The notes: a model not told the origin generated them from the sequence alone. A DNA stretch of 64,000 bases from Afifellaceae bacterium (GCA_028281235.1 JANQKG010000036.1:171726-235725); one strand, 5' to 3'. Positions 23,490 through 32,995 are shown, counted from the stretch's first letter. Program-made: numbers and translations.

Positions 23490-24258
23490 TCGCAGCACAC
23501 CCGACGGCGGCGACGACAATCCTATGGAGGCGGCGCGCCGGCTCACTGCGCCGCCCAAGCAGAAGCGCTTCTACCAAGACGCTCGCATGGAGCCGGAGGA
23601 CGGCGGCTTTGCGCTGCGTCTCGATGGCCGCCGTGCCATGACGCCCGGCCGCAGGCCGCTTGTCGTGCCGCATGCGCGCCTTGCTGAAGCGATCGCCGCG
23701 GAATGGAACACGCAAGCCGACGAGATCGATCCCGCCTCAATGCCCGTCACGCGGCTCGCCAACACCGCCATCGATGGCGTTGCGGCTCAGGTCGACGAAG
23801 TGCGCGCACAGATCGTCAATTACGCCGGCACGGACCTTCTCTGCTATCGCGCCGGGGAGCCGGCCGGCCTGGTGGAACGCCAGCGTTCCGCCTGGGACCC
23901 GATCCTTGCCTGGGCCGAGCAGCGGCTCGCCGTGCGCTTCGTACTGGCGGAGGGTTTTGTCCATGCCGCGCAGCCGGCGGAGACCCTGGCGGCGATCATG
24001 AAAGCCGTAGCCGCTTTCGACGAACCGTTCCGCCTGACCGGGTTGCATCTCGCGACCACGTTGACTGGCTCCGCGCTGATCGCGTTGGCGCTGGCGAACA
24101 GCGCACTCACCACCGAGACGGCCTGGTCGGCGGCGCATGTCGATGAGGACTGGAACATCGCGCAATGGGGCGAGGACGAAGAAGCCGCCGCGCGGCAGGC
24201 TCGGCGCTTCACCGATTTCCGCGCTGCCGCGCTGGCGCTGGGCGCTGGGCGCTGGTGA
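23479..24258 (+). CDS. ATP12-type F1-ATPase assembly chaperone
   Basis: ATP12 proteins bind the F1 alpha subunit during ATP synthase assembly; the family is limited to alphaproteobacteria and mitochondria. 259 residues; KQKRFYQDARM near residue 30, the EWNTQADEIDPASMPVTRLANTAID region (residues about 75-99) and YAGTDLLCYRA are recognisable. The first about 20 residues are poorly conserved, so an internal start is possible. Confidence 0.92.
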   Translation: MPPDRSTPDGGDDNPMEAARRLTAPPKQKRFYQDARMEPEDGGFALRLDGRRAMTPGRRPLVVPHARLAEAIAAEWNTQADEIDPASMPVTRLANTAIDGVAAQVDEVRAQIVNYAGTDLLCYRAGEPAGLVERQRSAWDPILAWAEQRLAVRFVLAEGFVHAAQPAETLAAIMKAVAAFDEPFRLTGLHLATTLTGSALIALALANSALTTETAWSAAHVDEDWNIAQWGEDEEAAARQARRFTDFRAAALALGAGRW

Positions 24259-24555
24259 CAAATGACGGGCGCCCACACCTCCCCGCAAGGGGGAGGTGAA
24301 GCGCTGCAGCCGGCCACGTAGCCCGGATGGAGCGAAGCGCAATCCGGGACGGCCTTGCGACCTTGATCAAACCTCTCGTCTGTCACCCCGGTTCGGCCGT
24401 CAGGCCGAGACCGGGGCCCATAGACACGCGACATGAGAGTGAAGATGAGCGGTGTCTCTTCCCGCCTTTGGCAGTGGCTATGGATCCCGGACAAGCGCTG
24501 ACGCGCTTTCCGGGATGACAAACGAAAGGGCGACGGACAATCGGGCGAGCAATCC
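24259..24555. repeat. Mosaic intergenic repeat after ATP12
   Basis: Begins with CCTCCCCGCAAGGGGGAGG (near 24278). Module A (GTAGCCCGGATGGAGCG, 24318) follows, then module B (GTCTGTCACCCCGG, hairpin to about 24426), a variable core of about 56 bp, and module C (ATCCCGGACAAGCGC to CCGGGATGACAAA, ending 24524). Same architecture as the copies at 16.8, 33.5, 38.3 and 52.9 kb. Confidence 0.8.
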
Positions 24556-24936
24556 TCAATCCACCCGCCCAAGCCGTCCCAGATGCGTGTCTTTGAAGCC
24601 GGTGCGGTGTTTCAGCCCGAACCCGAGCGCCCGGTCGACGCCGATATGTGCGCCAAGGATGAACGGCAGCGATAGTAAAAACGTGTCGCCGCCGCCCGCA
24701 TAGAAGGCAAGGAAGAACAGCGCCACGCCCGTCACCCAGTTATGGACGAAATTGTAGACCGCCGCGCCGATCTTCGGTCCGGCGAAATAGGCCAGCATCG
24801 ACAGATCAGGCGTCAGAAAGAGAGCCGCAAAGAGCCACCAGCTCTGATGGAAAAGCCCATAGAGCCAGATGCAGGCGATCGCCAGCGCCAGCCCCTCAAG
24901 CCGCAGGATGATCGTCGTGCCGGACAGCCTGTTCAT
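24556..24936 (-). CDS. DUF4260 family membrane protein
   Basis: 126 residues with about four hydrophobic helices, rich in Trp/Phe; the FLTPDLSMLAYFAGP block and the C-terminal HIGVDRALGFGLKH block match the DUF4260 family as I know it. Function unknown. It reads toward ATP12 and away from pccB. RGDs or catalytic motifs are not evident. Confidence 0.75.
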   Translation of the reverse strand: MNRLSGTTIILRLEGLALAIACIWLYGLFHQSWWLFAALFLTPDLSMLAYFAGPKIGAAVYNFVHNWVTGVALFFLAFYAGGGDTFLLSLPFILGAHIGVDRALGFGLKHRTGFKDTHLGRLGRVD

Positions 24937-25048
24937 GGCGTAAGCCTCCTCCGCCGGAATCGGTGGAAGACTAACCTCCGCCCGGCCCGCGTGCTATCAC
25001 GCCTCATCACGTCGAATCGCGCTGTTTTTTGATCAGTGGGGTAGGTCC

Positions 25049-26581
25049 ATGCGCGAGGTCTTGAACGAACTGGAACGCCGCCGGACGGAGGCGCGGCAAG
25101 GCGGCGGCGAGCGGCGCATCGCCGAGCAGCACAGGCGCGGCAAGCTGACGGCGCGCGAGCGCCTGGACGTGCTTCTCGACGAGGGCTCGTTCGAAGAGTT
25201 CGACATGTTCGTCGAGCACCGCGCCACCGAGTTCGGCATGGCCAAGAAACGCATCCCCGGCGACGGCGTGGTCACCGGCTGGGGCACCGTCAATGGTCGC
25301 CCGACCTATGTCTTCGCCAAGGATTTCACCGTGTTCGGCGGCTCGCTGTCGGAGGCGCATGCGGAAAAGATTCAAAAGGTGCAGGACATGGCGCTCCGGA
25401 ACCGCGCACCGATCATCGGCCTCTACGATGCCGGTGGCGCGCGCATCCAAGAAGGCGTCGCCTCGCTCGCCGGTTATGCGGAAGTGTTTCAGCGCAACGT
25501 GCTCGCCTCCGGCGTCATCCCGCAGATATCGGTGATCATGGGCCCGTGCGCCGGCGGCGACGTCTATTCGCCCGCCATGACCGACTTCATCTTCATGGTC
25601 AAAGATACGAGCTACATGTTCGTCACCGGGCCGGATGTGGTGAAGACGGTGACCAACGAAACGGTGACGCCGGAAGAGCTCGGCGGCGCGTCCGTTCATA
25701 CGGTGAAATCGTCGATCGCCGACGGCGCCTTTGAGAACGATGTCGACGCGCTACTGGAGATCAGGCGACTTCTCGATTTCCTGCCGCTCTCCAACCAATC
25801 GCCGCTTCCCGAAATCGAAACGAGCGACCCGTGGGATCGGCTGGAGCCGTCGCTTGACACGCTTGTGCCCGACGCTGCCAACAAGCCGTACGACATCAAG
25901 GAGCTCATCACCAAGACGGCCGATGAGGGCGTGTTCTTCGAGACTCAGGAAGCGCACGCCAAGAACATCGTCACCGGCTTTGCGCGCATTGAGGGGCGGA
26001 CGATCGGAATCGTGGCCAACCAACCCATGGTGCTCGCCGGCGTGCTTGACTCCGATGCCTCACGCAAGGGCGCGCGCTTCGTCCGCTTCTGCGACTGCTT
26101 TTCGATTCCGATCCTGACTTTTGTCGATGTGCCCGGCTTCCTGCCCGGCACGGCGCAGGAGCAGGGCGGTCTCATCAAGCACGGCGCCAAGCTCCTGTTC
26201 GCCTATGCGGAGGCGACCGTGCCGAAAGTCACCGTGATCACCCGCAAGGCCTATGGCGGGGCCTACGACGTCATGGCTTCAAAGCACCTGCGCGGCGACA
26301 TCAATTACGCCTGGCCGACGGCTGAGATCGCCGTGATGGGGGCGAGCGGCGCGGCTGAGATCCTGCATCGCAAGGACGCCAAGGACCGCGAGAAGATCGC
26401 CGAGCATGCCAAGGAATACGAGGAACGGTTCCTCAATCCCTTCATTGCGGCGGAGCGCGGCTACATCGACGACGTGATCATGCCGCATTCCACGCGCCGC
26501 CGCGTGGCGCGGGCGCTGCGGCTCCTGAGGTCGAAGGACCTCTCCAACCCGTGGAAGAAGCACGACAATATTCCGCTCTAG
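25049..26581 (+). CDS. pccB: Propionyl-CoA carboxylase beta subunit
   Basis: Carboxyltransferase subunit that moves CO2 from carboxybiotin to propionyl-CoA, giving methylmalonyl-CoA. 510 residues, with both crotonase-like halves; [20 protein letters not shown] and [22 protein letters not shown] are PCC signatures. The biotin subunit gene pccA lies 4.1 kb downstream, separated by a toxin-antitoxin pair and four other genes. The TAG stop shares the CTAG with the stop of the convergent toxin gene. Confidence 0.95.
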   Translation: MREVLNELERRRTEARQGGGERRIAEQHRRGKLTARERLDVLLDEGSFEEFDMFVEHRATEFGMAKKRIPGDGVVTGWGTVNGRPTYVFAKDFTVFGGSLSEAHAEKIQKVQDMALRNRAPIIGLYDAGGARIQEGVASLAGYAEVFQRNVLASGVIPQISVIMGPCAGGDVYSPAMTDFIFMVKDTSYMFVTGPDVVKTVTNETVTPEELGGASVHTVKSSIADGAFENDVDALLEIRRLLDFLPLSNQSPLPEIETSDPWDRLEPSLDTLVPDAANKPYDIKELITKTADEGVFFETQEAHAKNIVTGFARIEGRTIGIVANQPMVLAGVLDSDASRKGARFVRFCDCFSIPILTFVDVPGFLPGTAQEQGGLIKHGAKLLFAYAEATVPKVTVITRKAYGGAYDVMASKHLRGDINYAWPTAEIAVMGASGAAEILHRKDAKDREKIAEHAKEYEERFLNPFIAAERGYIDDVIMPHSTRRRVARALRLLRSKDLSNPWKKHDNIPL

Positions 26582-26997
26582 GGAGCTGATTGCCGGGGCG
26601 GGAGAAGGCACTCCGCATCGACCGGAACACGCAGTGCAATCTGTGTCAGGTCCCGGTCAAGTGTGATGAGGCGCTTAGTTTCACGTCTTGCGAGCGCGAG
26701 GTAGCAGCAATCATAGACCGAGTGATTCTGCTCCGTGGCCAGGAGAAGGGCATCCGTCACGAGCTCGCCGACCGGAACCAGTCGCGAAAAATAGCCCGGC
26801 AGCCGGCGCAGTATTTCTCTCGCTTCGTCGGGTTCAAGATTGCCGCGCTGGATGTACCGCCAGAACGCGTTCCCGACTTCGGCCATGACAAGGTCCGGTG
26901 CGATGTGGTCCGGTCGGTCCAGCCATCGCGCGGCCTCATCGCTTCCAGGACCAAAGACGAACCAGCGCACCGCGACGCTGGCGTCGATCACGGCCAT
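26578..26997 (-). CDS. PIN-domain toxin (VapC/FitB type)
   Basis: Predicted RNase of a type II toxin-antitoxin pair. 139 residues; the acidic PIN residues are Asp5 (VIDAS), Glu40 (MAEVGNAF), Asp96 (YDCCYLALA) and Asp114 (TLDRDL). Its start lies 10 bp inside the antitoxin gene. Target RNA unknown. It ends tail to tail with pccB, both stops lying in one CTAG. Confidence 0.9.
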   Translation of the reverse strand: MAVIDASVAVRWFVFGPGSDEAARWLDRPDHIAPDLVMAEVGNAFWRYIQRGNLEPDEAREILRRLPGYFSRLVPVGELVTDALLLATEQNHSVYDCCYLALARRETKRLITLDRDLTQIALRVPVDAECLLPPRQSAP

Positions 26998-27245
26998 TCG
27001 TGCCCATGGTCGCTGTCGCGATCATGGCGGATCGCGGCGACGAGATCGATGTCAGGCATGCGCTGCTTGGTGCGGGCTCGCATCTCGGCGGCAAAGACCG
27101 CAAGGTCCTCGCGATCCGGCTCGGCGACAGCCGCCGCCAACGCGTCGCGTGCCGTCTGCTCAAGCGATGTGTTTTCGCTCCGCGCGCGCGCCTTGAGGCG
27201 GGCGATCACTGCGTCGTCAAGATTGCGGACGAGTATCTGGCCCAT
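26988..27245 (-). CDS. Ribbon-helix-helix antitoxin (FitA-like)
   Basis: 85 residues; MGQILVRNLDDAVIARLKAR is the FitA-type RHH DNA-binding start, and the C-terminus (about 60-85) would wrap the toxin. The ATG at 27245 matches the family N-terminus; open frame further upstream would read through the operator and is rejected. Probably autoregulated through the palindrome at 27257-27275. Confidence 0.9.
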   Translation of the reverse strand: MGQILVRNLDDAVIARLKARARSENTSLEQTARDALAAAVAEPDREDLAVFAAEMRARTKQRMPDIDLVAAIRHDRDSDHGHEWP

Positions 27246-27256
27246 ATGTGATTCCT

Positions 27257-27300
27257 TGCTATCACGATGATAGCATAGGTGTGACTGGGGCAATCGACAA
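27257..27300 (-). promoter_or_regulatory. Operator and promoter of the FitA-like/PIN operon
   Basis: Perfect inverted repeat TGCTATCA-CGA-TGATAGCA at 27257-27275. Read on the minus strand, TTGTCG (27300-27295) and TATGCT (27277-27272) form -35 and -10 boxes with a 17-bp spacer, and the operator overlaps the -10. The 8-bp half-site equals the one I recall for Neisseria FitAB, though the spacing differs. Confidence 0.65.
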
Positions 27301-27354
27301 GCCGCCGCAACCCAACCGGCAACAGAATGGCCCGCACTCAGAGGAGAACCCGCC

Positions 27355-28101
27355 ATGGCCCTTTCGCCGCGCCAAGAGGAACTTTGCGAACAGAGTCCCT
27401 ACGACTTCTCAGGCCTTAAAGCGGTTTTCCTCAACTGCACGCTTAAACCGTCTCCCCAGCAATCGCACACCGATGGGCTGATGGAGGTGTCGCGCGCCAT
27501 CATGCGCAAGAACGGCGTGGAGGTAACCTCCATCCGCGCCGCCGATCATGACATCGCCTATGGCGTCTACCCGGACATGCGCGAGCACGGCGCCAAAGCC
27601 GACGCCTGGCCGGAATTGTGGCCGACCATCCTCGCCGCCGACATTCTTGTGATCGGCTCACCCATATGGCTCGGCCAGATGTCGGCCGCATGCTCCAACA
27701 TTATCCATCGGCTTTACGGCATGTCGGCGGAGCTCAACGACAGGGGCCAGTGGATTTATTACGGCAAGACCGGCGGCTGCGTGATCACCGGCAACGAGGA
27801 CGGCGTGAAGCACTGCGCCATGGAGATCCTCTATTCGCTGCAGCATCTGGGCTACGTCATCCCGCCGCAGGCCGATTGCGGCTGGATCGGCGAGGCCGGG
27901 CCGGGACCGTCCTATCTCGACGAGGGCTCCGGCGGGCCGCAGAACGACTTCACCCAGCGCAACACCACCTTCATGACCTGGAACCTGCTCCACACCGCGC
28001 GGCTCCTGCGCGAGGCCGGCGGCTTCCCCGCGCACGGCAACCAGAGACAGCAATGGGACGCGGGCTGCCGCTTCGACCATCCCAATCCCGACTATCGGTA
28101 G
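27355..28101 (+). CDS. Flavodoxin-family NAD(P)H-dependent reductase
   Basis: 248 residues of the flavodoxin-like FMN-reductase fold: a LKAVFLNCTLKPSPQQSHT phosphate-binding start (residues about 21-39), a GSPIWLGQMSA segment near residue 101, and a TGGCVITGNEDG segment near 140 that contacts flavin in relatives. Substrate unknown. It is transcribed away from the antitoxin, with 109 bp between. Confidence 0.8.
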   Translation: MALSPRQEELCEQSPYDFSGLKAVFLNCTLKPSPQQSHTDGLMEVSRAIMRKNGVEVTSIRAADHDIAYGVYPDMREHGAKADAWPELWPTILAADILVIGSPIWLGQMSAACSNIIHRLYGMSAELNDRGQWIYYGKTGGCVITGNEDGVKHCAMEILYSLQHLGYVIPPQADCGWIGEAGPGPSYLDEGSGGPQNDFTQRNTTFMTWNLLHTARLLREAGGFPAHGNQRQQWDAGCRFDHPNPDYR

Positions 28102-28168
28102 GCGCCAAGCCGATAGATAGAGCCGGCCCGCTGTTTCTCTAGCGGCCGGCCGTCGAGCGTTCGCGCAA

Positions 28169-28182
28169 TAACGATTCGCTAA
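28169..28182. promoter_or_regulatory. CtrA-like half-palindrome, copy 1
   Basis: The 14-mer TAACGATTCGCTAA matches TAACGCTTCGCTAA at 33013-33026 in all but one position. Both resemble the CtrA site TTAA-N7-TTAA with mismatches. Here it lies about 90 bp before the small unknown gene at 28270. Weak evidence. Confidence 0.25.
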
Positions 28183-28269
28183 CCTTGGCAACAGATTACA
28201 CGGAATGAAAGCAATTGATCTGCGTTAGAACAGCAGGCGTTACGCGGCGATAAGTGTGTTTTGAAGGCC

Positions 28270-28506
28270 ATGTTGGCGAGTGATCTGATTATGAGTGTGC
28301 GGGCGTCCCGTGGGATTTCCGCTGAGGACGTGAAACAGCTTGAGCGCATGCTCTTCGGCAGCGGAACGCCAAGTTCCGAGCAACTCGACCTTCTGACGCA
28401 GATAGACGCCTATGTGGAGCACGCATGCCCACATTGGGCCGCGCTTCTTTTGCGCGCCGCGCACGCGCGGGCGGGCATGGTGAGCGAGCAGGCTAAGGCC
28501 GCCTGA
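28270..28506 (+). CDS. Small protein of unknown function, single repeat unit
   Basis: 78 residues from ATG 28270 (TTG 28261 also possible). Not recognised. It aligns by eye with the first unit of the 329-residue protein that follows: an Ile/Val-Ser-Ala-x-Asp-Val-xx-Leu-x-Arg start, then an Asp at the middle (TQIDAY against FTIDEV) and Pro-x-Trp-Ala-x-Leu (CPHWAALLL against DPAWAELFV). Predicted all-helical and cytosolic. The two genes probably arose by duplication of the unit. Confidence 0.65.
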   Translation: MLASDLIMSVRASRGISAEDVKQLERMLFGSGTPSSEQLDLLTQIDAYVEHACPHWAALLLRAAHARAGMVSEQAKAA

Positions 28507-28624
28507 GCGCCGAACTCCTCCGGGCCGCCGGCCTGAGGCGCGGCTTCATCGATACCCGACGCGTCAAAGCTTCATTAGCCTTTCTTCGGCAAGGTCCCGG
28601 CGAAGATCTCCAAGGGGAATTGCG

Positions 28625-29614
28625 ATGCACAACCGCGACGTCGTCGCCGAAGTCACGGCTTCAAAACGCGTCTCCGCCGGCGACGTGACCGAACTCCGCC
28701 GCGCCATCTATCACGACGGCGTTGCCGAAGCCGGCGAAGTGGAGCGGCTTTTCACCATCGACGAGGTGGCCGTGGAGCGTGATCCGGCATGGGCTGAGCT
28801 CTTCGTGGAGGCCGTGACCGACTACCTGGTCGAGCAGGTGGAGCCGCACGGCTACATCAACGACGCCAACGCCGATTGGCTTATCGAGCGCATCGCCAGC
28901 GACAATGTCGTCAAGACGGAGACCGAGCTTGAGCTCTTGGTCAAAGTCTTGGAGCGCGCCAAATCCAGTCCGGAGCGGCTGGTCGGCTTTGCGCTGAATC
29001 AGGTCAAGAAGGCCGTGGTCGACGGCGAGGGGCCTTTGGCCTGCGGCGGCGGACTTATGCCTGGCCGCGTCGGCCGTGCCGAAGTCGATCTTCTGCGCCG
29101 CATCCTCTATGCCTTCGGCGGCGACGGAAACGTCGCCATCACACACGCTGAGGCGGAAGTTCTCTTCGACATCAACGATCACACCGCCGAGGCAGAAAAC
29201 GACGTGTCGTGGAGCGATCTCTTCATCAAGGCGATCGCCAACTTCATGATGGCGTCGTCGGGCTATGCGGTGCCGAACCGGCAAGAAGCGCTGCGCCGTG
29301 AGGCATGGCTCGATACGCCCTCCGCCGGCATCGGCGCGTTCTTCAGCCGCATGGCGTCCGGCGGCCTGAGCGGCGTGCTGAATGCTTACCGTCAGCCAGG
29401 CAGCGAGGACGCCTGGGCCGCACGAAACGCTGAGAAGAAGGCGTCACGGGCAGCCGCTGAGGTGGTCACCGCCAGCGAGGCCGAATGGCTGGCGCAGCGT
29501 ATTGGCCGCGATGGCGTGATGCACGCCAATGAAAAGGCGCTGCTGCGCTTCCTTCACGATGAAGCACCGTCGGTGCATCCCTCGCTGAAATCGCTGATAG
29601 ACAAGGCCGCCTGA
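28625..29614 (+). CDS. Internal-repeat protein of unknown function (A-B-A-B units)
   Basis: 329 residues, acidic, predicted helical, no signal peptide. Not recognised as a named family with certainty; TerB-like or EF-hand-like helices are possible. Unit A is seen at about 14-70 (FTIDEVAV, DPAWAELFVEAV) and 149-211 (FDINDHTA, DVSWSDLFIKAI). Unit B is seen at about 77-127 (INDANADWLIERI) and 280-329 (VTASEAEWLAQRI). Three of the units contain an Asp/Gly turn before an acidic helix. GATCTCCAAGGGG gives a ribosome binding site. Confidence 0.75.
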   Translation: MHNRDVVAEVTASKRVSAGDVTELRRAIYHDGVAEAGEVERLFTIDEVAVERDPAWAELFVEAVTDYLVEQVEPHGYINDANADWLIERIASDNVVKTETELELLVKVLERAKSSPERLVGFALNQVKKAVVDGEGPLACGGGLMPGRVGRAEVDLLRRILYAFGGDGNVAITHAEAEVLFDINDHTAEAENDVSWSDLFIKAIANFMMASSGYAVPNRQEALRREAWLDTPSAGIGAFFSRMASGGLSGVLNAYRQPGSEDAWAARNAEKKASRAAAEVVTASEAEWLAQRIGRDGVMHANEKALLRFLHDEAPSVHPSLKSLIDKAA

Positions 29615-29719
29615 ACGGGCGGCCGCTCCCGTCGAGCTAAGCCATTCGTGCATAGGTAAGGGCCGAGCCAAGCGCTTGGCCCGATTGCCAAAAACATGCG
29701 TTATGGCCATGCATGACGC

Positions 29720-30634
29720 ATGGCCGTTCGCTCCCCCACGCCCGTGTCACAGGATCATGCCGCCCGCGGCCTGACCTTCATTCTGGTCGCCATGCTCCTG
29801 CTGCCGGCGCAGGATGCCGTGGCCAAATATCTGTCGAGCACCATCTCGCCCGGTCAGATCACGTGGGCGCGGTTCTTTTTCCAAGTGATCCTGACGCTGC
29901 CCTTCCTGCTGGCTCTGCAGGGATGGCGTGGTCTCATCCCCAATCGGCTGTGGCCCAATGCTCTGCGTGGCGCACTCGTCGCAGTCGCAAGCGCCGGCTA
30001 CTTCGTGTCGCTCAAGTTCATGCCGCTCGCCGACGCGCTGGCGGTGATGTTCATCGAGCCGTTCATCCTGACGATCCTCTCGGCATTGATCGACAAGGAG
30101 CATGTGGGATGGCGTAGGCGGATCGCCGTCACGGTCGGATTTATGGGCGTTCTCCTCGTCGTCCAGCCAAGTTTGGCGGTGTTCGGCCCCGTGGCGCTGC
30201 TTCCCATGGGGAGCGGCGCGCTGTTTGCTTTCTATGTGATCTTGAACCGCCGCATGGCGCGCTACGACACGCCGCTCACCATGCAATTCACCGCCGGTGT
30301 TGCGGCGCTCTTGGTGATGACATTGATCCTCGCCGGCGCCTGGCTTCTTGACGTACCGGACCTGATGCCTTCCGCCTTGGGTGGCGGCACGGCCATCCTT
30401 CTTCTTCTGGCCATGGGCATGTTCGGGACGGCAGGGCATCTGCTGCTGGTCTTTGGCGGCCGGCTGGCGCCGTCATCGCTGGTCGCGCCGATGCACTATC
30501 TGGAGATCGTCTTCGCCGTGCTTCTCGGCTATCTCGTGTTTGGCGACTTCCCCGGCCCGATGAAATGGGTCGGCATCGCCATTATCGTCGGCGCCGGCGC
30601 CTATGTGTTCTGGCGCGAGGCACGAATCCGCTGA
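29720..30634 (+). CDS. EamA/DMT-family transporter
   Basis: 304 residues, ten predicted membrane helices, two EamA repeats; PGQITWARFFFQ and FMPLADALAVMFIEPFI mark the first repeat. Substrate unknown. It is not close in sequence to the EamA protein at 22.6 kb. It lies just upstream of pccA, 49 bp apart, and could be co-transcribed with it. Confidence 0.85.
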   Translation: MAVRSPTPVSQDHAARGLTFILVAMLLLPAQDAVAKYLSSTISPGQITWARFFFQVILTLPFLLALQGWRGLIPNRLWPNALRGALVAVASAGYFVSLKFMPLADALAVMFIEPFILTILSALIDKEHVGWRRRIAVTVGFMGVLLVVQPSLAVFGPVALLPMGSGALFAFYVILNRRMARYDTPLTMQFTAGVAALLVMTLILAGAWLLDVPDLMPSALGGGTAILLLLAMGMFGTAGHLLLVFGGRLAPSSLVAPMHYLEIVFAVLLGYLVFGDFPGPMKWVGIAIIVGAGAYVFWREARIR

Positions 30635-30683
30635 GCCTTGCCGGTGGCCTCGCCACTCAGTAGATCATGGGTGGGGAGGGCGC

Positions 30684-32684
30684 ATGTTCAACAAGATTCT
30701 CATCGCCAATCGCGGCGAGATCGCCTGCCGCGTCATCCGCACCGCCAAGCGCATGGGCATCGCCACAATCGCTGTCCATTCAGAGGCGGACCGCAACGCG
30801 CCGCATGTGGAGATGGCCGACGAGGCCGTTGAGATCGGCGCAAGCCCTGCGACGGAAAGCTACCTCGTCGCCGAGCGCCTGATCGCCGCGTGCCGGGAGA
30901 CCGGCGCACAGGCCGTGCATCCGGGCTACGGCTTTCTGTCTGAGAACGCAGCGTTCTCCGAGGCGCTACAGGCTGCCGGGATTACCTTCATCGGCCCACC
31001 CCCGGGCGCCATTGAGGCGATGGGCGACAAGCTGGAATCGAAGCGCATCGCAATGAAGGCCGGGGTCGCCACGGTGCCTGGCCATGACGGCGCCATCGCC
31101 GATGCCGACGAGGCCGTGAAGGTCGCCGCCGGGATCGGCTACCCGCTGATGATCAAGGCCTCGGCCGGTGGCGGCGGGAAAGGGATGCGCGTCGCCTTCG
31201 ACGAAGACGAACTGCGCGAAGGCTTCGGCCGCGCCCGCTCCGAAGCGCTCTCCGCCTTCGGCGATGACCGTATCCTGCTGGAGAAATTCATCGAGGAGCC
31301 GCGGCACATCGAGATCCAGGTGCTGGCCGATGCGCATGGCAACGTCATCCATCTCGGCGAGCGTGAATGCTCCATTCAGCGCCGCCACCAAAAGATCATC
31401 GAGGAGGCGCCGTCGCCCTTCCTTGATGCGGAGACGCGTGCGGCCATGGGCGCACAGGCCGTCGCGCTTGCCGCTGCGGTCAATTATCAAAGCGCCGGCA
31501 CGGTGGAGTTCATCGTCGACCGCGAGCGCGGTTTCTACTTCCTGGAGATGAACACCCGGCTGCAAGTCGAGCACCCGGTGACCGAGCTTGTCACCGGCAT
31601 CGACCTGGTGGAGGAAATGATCCGCGTTGCGGCGGGTGAGCCCTTGCGGCTGTCGCAGGACGATGTGCGTTTGAACGGCTGGGCGATCGAATCCCGCATC
31701 TATGCCGAGGATCCATATCGCGGCTTTCTTCCCTCCGTCGGCCGCCTGACGCGCTATCGCCCGCCGGCGACGAAGCGGGAGGGCGATGTCACGATTCGCG
31801 TCGATGATGGCGTGACGGAGGGTTCGGAGATCACGCTGTTCTACGACCCGATGATCGCCAAGCTGTGCACGCATGCGCCGGAGCGGGGTGCCGCGATAGA
31901 GGCCATGTCCGATGCGCTCGACGCTTTCGTGCTCGACGGCATCCGCAACAACGTTTCGTTTCTCGCCGCGCTGATGGCGCATCCACGCTGGCGGGAGGGG
32001 CGGCTCTCTACCGGCTTCATCGCCGAAGAATTTCCCGACGGCTTTCAGGGACTGACGCCGGACCGCGGCGATCGCGACGTTCTCGCCGCCATCGCCGTGG
32101 CCGCGGAGCTGGCGGAGCATCGGCGCATCGCCTCCATTGCCGGCGAGCATGCGATTGTGCCGGCCGAGCCGCCGGACCAGGTGCTGGCGCTTGGCGACGA
32201 ACGGCTCCCTATAATGGTGAGCGACACGGAGCCGCCGGCGCTCAAAGTCTCCGTGGATGGCGGCACGGCCGTCAATGTGCGGTCCGATTGGCAGCCTGGC
32301 GAGCGGGTGTGGCGCGGCACGGTCGATGGCGAAAGCGTCTTGGCGCAACTGGAGCGCCGCGGCCATACGCTTCAGGTGGCCCGCCGCGGCGTCTCGCTGA
32401 CGGCCCGGCTCATGACCCGGCGCGCGGCGGAGCTGACGGCGCTGATGCCGGCCAAGGCCGTGGCCGATACGTCGAAGATGCTGCTCTGCCCCATGCCGGG
32501 GCTCGTGGTCTCCATCGCCGTGTCCGAAGGTCAGGAGGTTGAGGCCGGCGAGACGCTGGCGATCGTAGAAGCGATGAAGATGGAGAACGTGCTGCGCGCT
32601 GAACGGAGCGCCAAGGTCGCGCGCATCCTCGTCGCACCCGGCGACAGCCTGGCCGTTGACGCAATCATTATGGAATTTGCCTGA
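30684..32684 (+). CDS. pccA: Propionyl-CoA carboxylase alpha (biotin) subunit
   Basis: Carries biotin carboxylase and biotin carrier functions of the PCC holoenzyme. 666 residues from ATG 30684 after GGGGAGGG. MFNKILIANRGEIACRVIR opens the biotin carboxylase domain, the ATP-grasp glycine loop KASAGGGGKGMR is near residue 157, and EAMKMENVL near residue 630 holds the biotinylated Lys. The BT linker domain lies between. Its partner pccB is 4 kb upstream. Confidence 0.95.
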   Translation: MFNKILIANRGEIACRVIRTAKRMGIATIAVHSEADRNAPHVEMADEAVEIGASPATESYLVAERLIAACRETGAQAVHPGYGFLSENAAFSEALQAAGITFIGPPPGAIEAMGDKLESKRIAMKAGVATVPGHDGAIADADEAVKVAAGIGYPLMIKASAGGGGKGMRVAFDEDELREGFGRARSEALSAFGDDRILLEKFIEEPRHIEIQVLADAHGNVIHLGERECSIQRRHQKIIEEAPSPFLDAETRAAMGAQAVALAAAVNYQSAGTVEFIVDRERGFYFLEMNTRLQVEHPVTELVTGIDLVEEMIRVAAGEPLRLSQDDVRLNGWAIESRIYAEDPYRGFLPSVGRLTRYRPPATKREGDVTIRVDDGVTEGSEITLFYDPMIAKLCTHAPERGAAIEAMSDALDAFVLDGIRNNVSFLAALMAHPRWREGRLSTGFIAEEFPDGFQGLTPDRGDRDVLAAIAVAAELAEHRRIASIAGEHAIVPAEPPDQVLALGDERLPIMVSDTEPPALKVSVDGGTAVNVRSDWQPGERVWRGTVDGESVLAQLERRGHTLQVARRGVSLTARLMTRRAAELTALMPAKAVADTSKMLLCPMPGLVVSIAVSEGQEVEAGETLAIVEAMKMENVLRAERSAKVARILVAPGDSLAVDAIIMEFA

Positions 32685-32695
32685 GCGGCCCGCCC

Positions 32696-32995
32696 ATGGA
32701 AGGCGATATCCGTACCGTGCATGTGTTGATTTCCGGCCGTGTGCAGGGCGTCGCCTACCGCGCCTGGACGGAACGGCGCGCCAATGCGCTGGGGCTCTCA
32801 GGCTGGGTGCGCAACGTCGACTCCGGCGCATCTGGCGGCCAGGTGGAGGCGGTGTTCTCCGGGCCGTCGGCCGCGGTCGAAGCAATGCTGGCCGCCTGCC
32901 ACGAGGGACCGGACTACGCCTGGGTGGAGCGGGTGGAGGTCCTCGGCCGTGCGGAGCCGGTCACCGGCGCGTTTACTATCCGCACCGATCGTTAA
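32696..32995 (+). CDS. acyP: Acylphosphatase
   Basis: Hydrolyses acyl phosphates. 99 residues; the signature GRVQGVAYRAWTERRA holds the phosphate-binding Arg, and GWVRNVDSG the catalytic Asn. Begins 11 bp after pccA. Confidence 0.93.
   Translation: MEGDIRTVHVLISGRVQGVAYRAWTERRANALGLSGWVRNVDSGASGGQVEAVFSGPSAAVEAMLAACHEGPDYAWVERVEVLGRAEPVTGAFTIRTDR

Noticed and set aside
30966..32885. A 639-codon minus-strand frame opposite pccA; likewise 50827-52401 opposite mccA
   Set aside because: Both are shadows of the carboxylase genes, caused by high GC in third positions.
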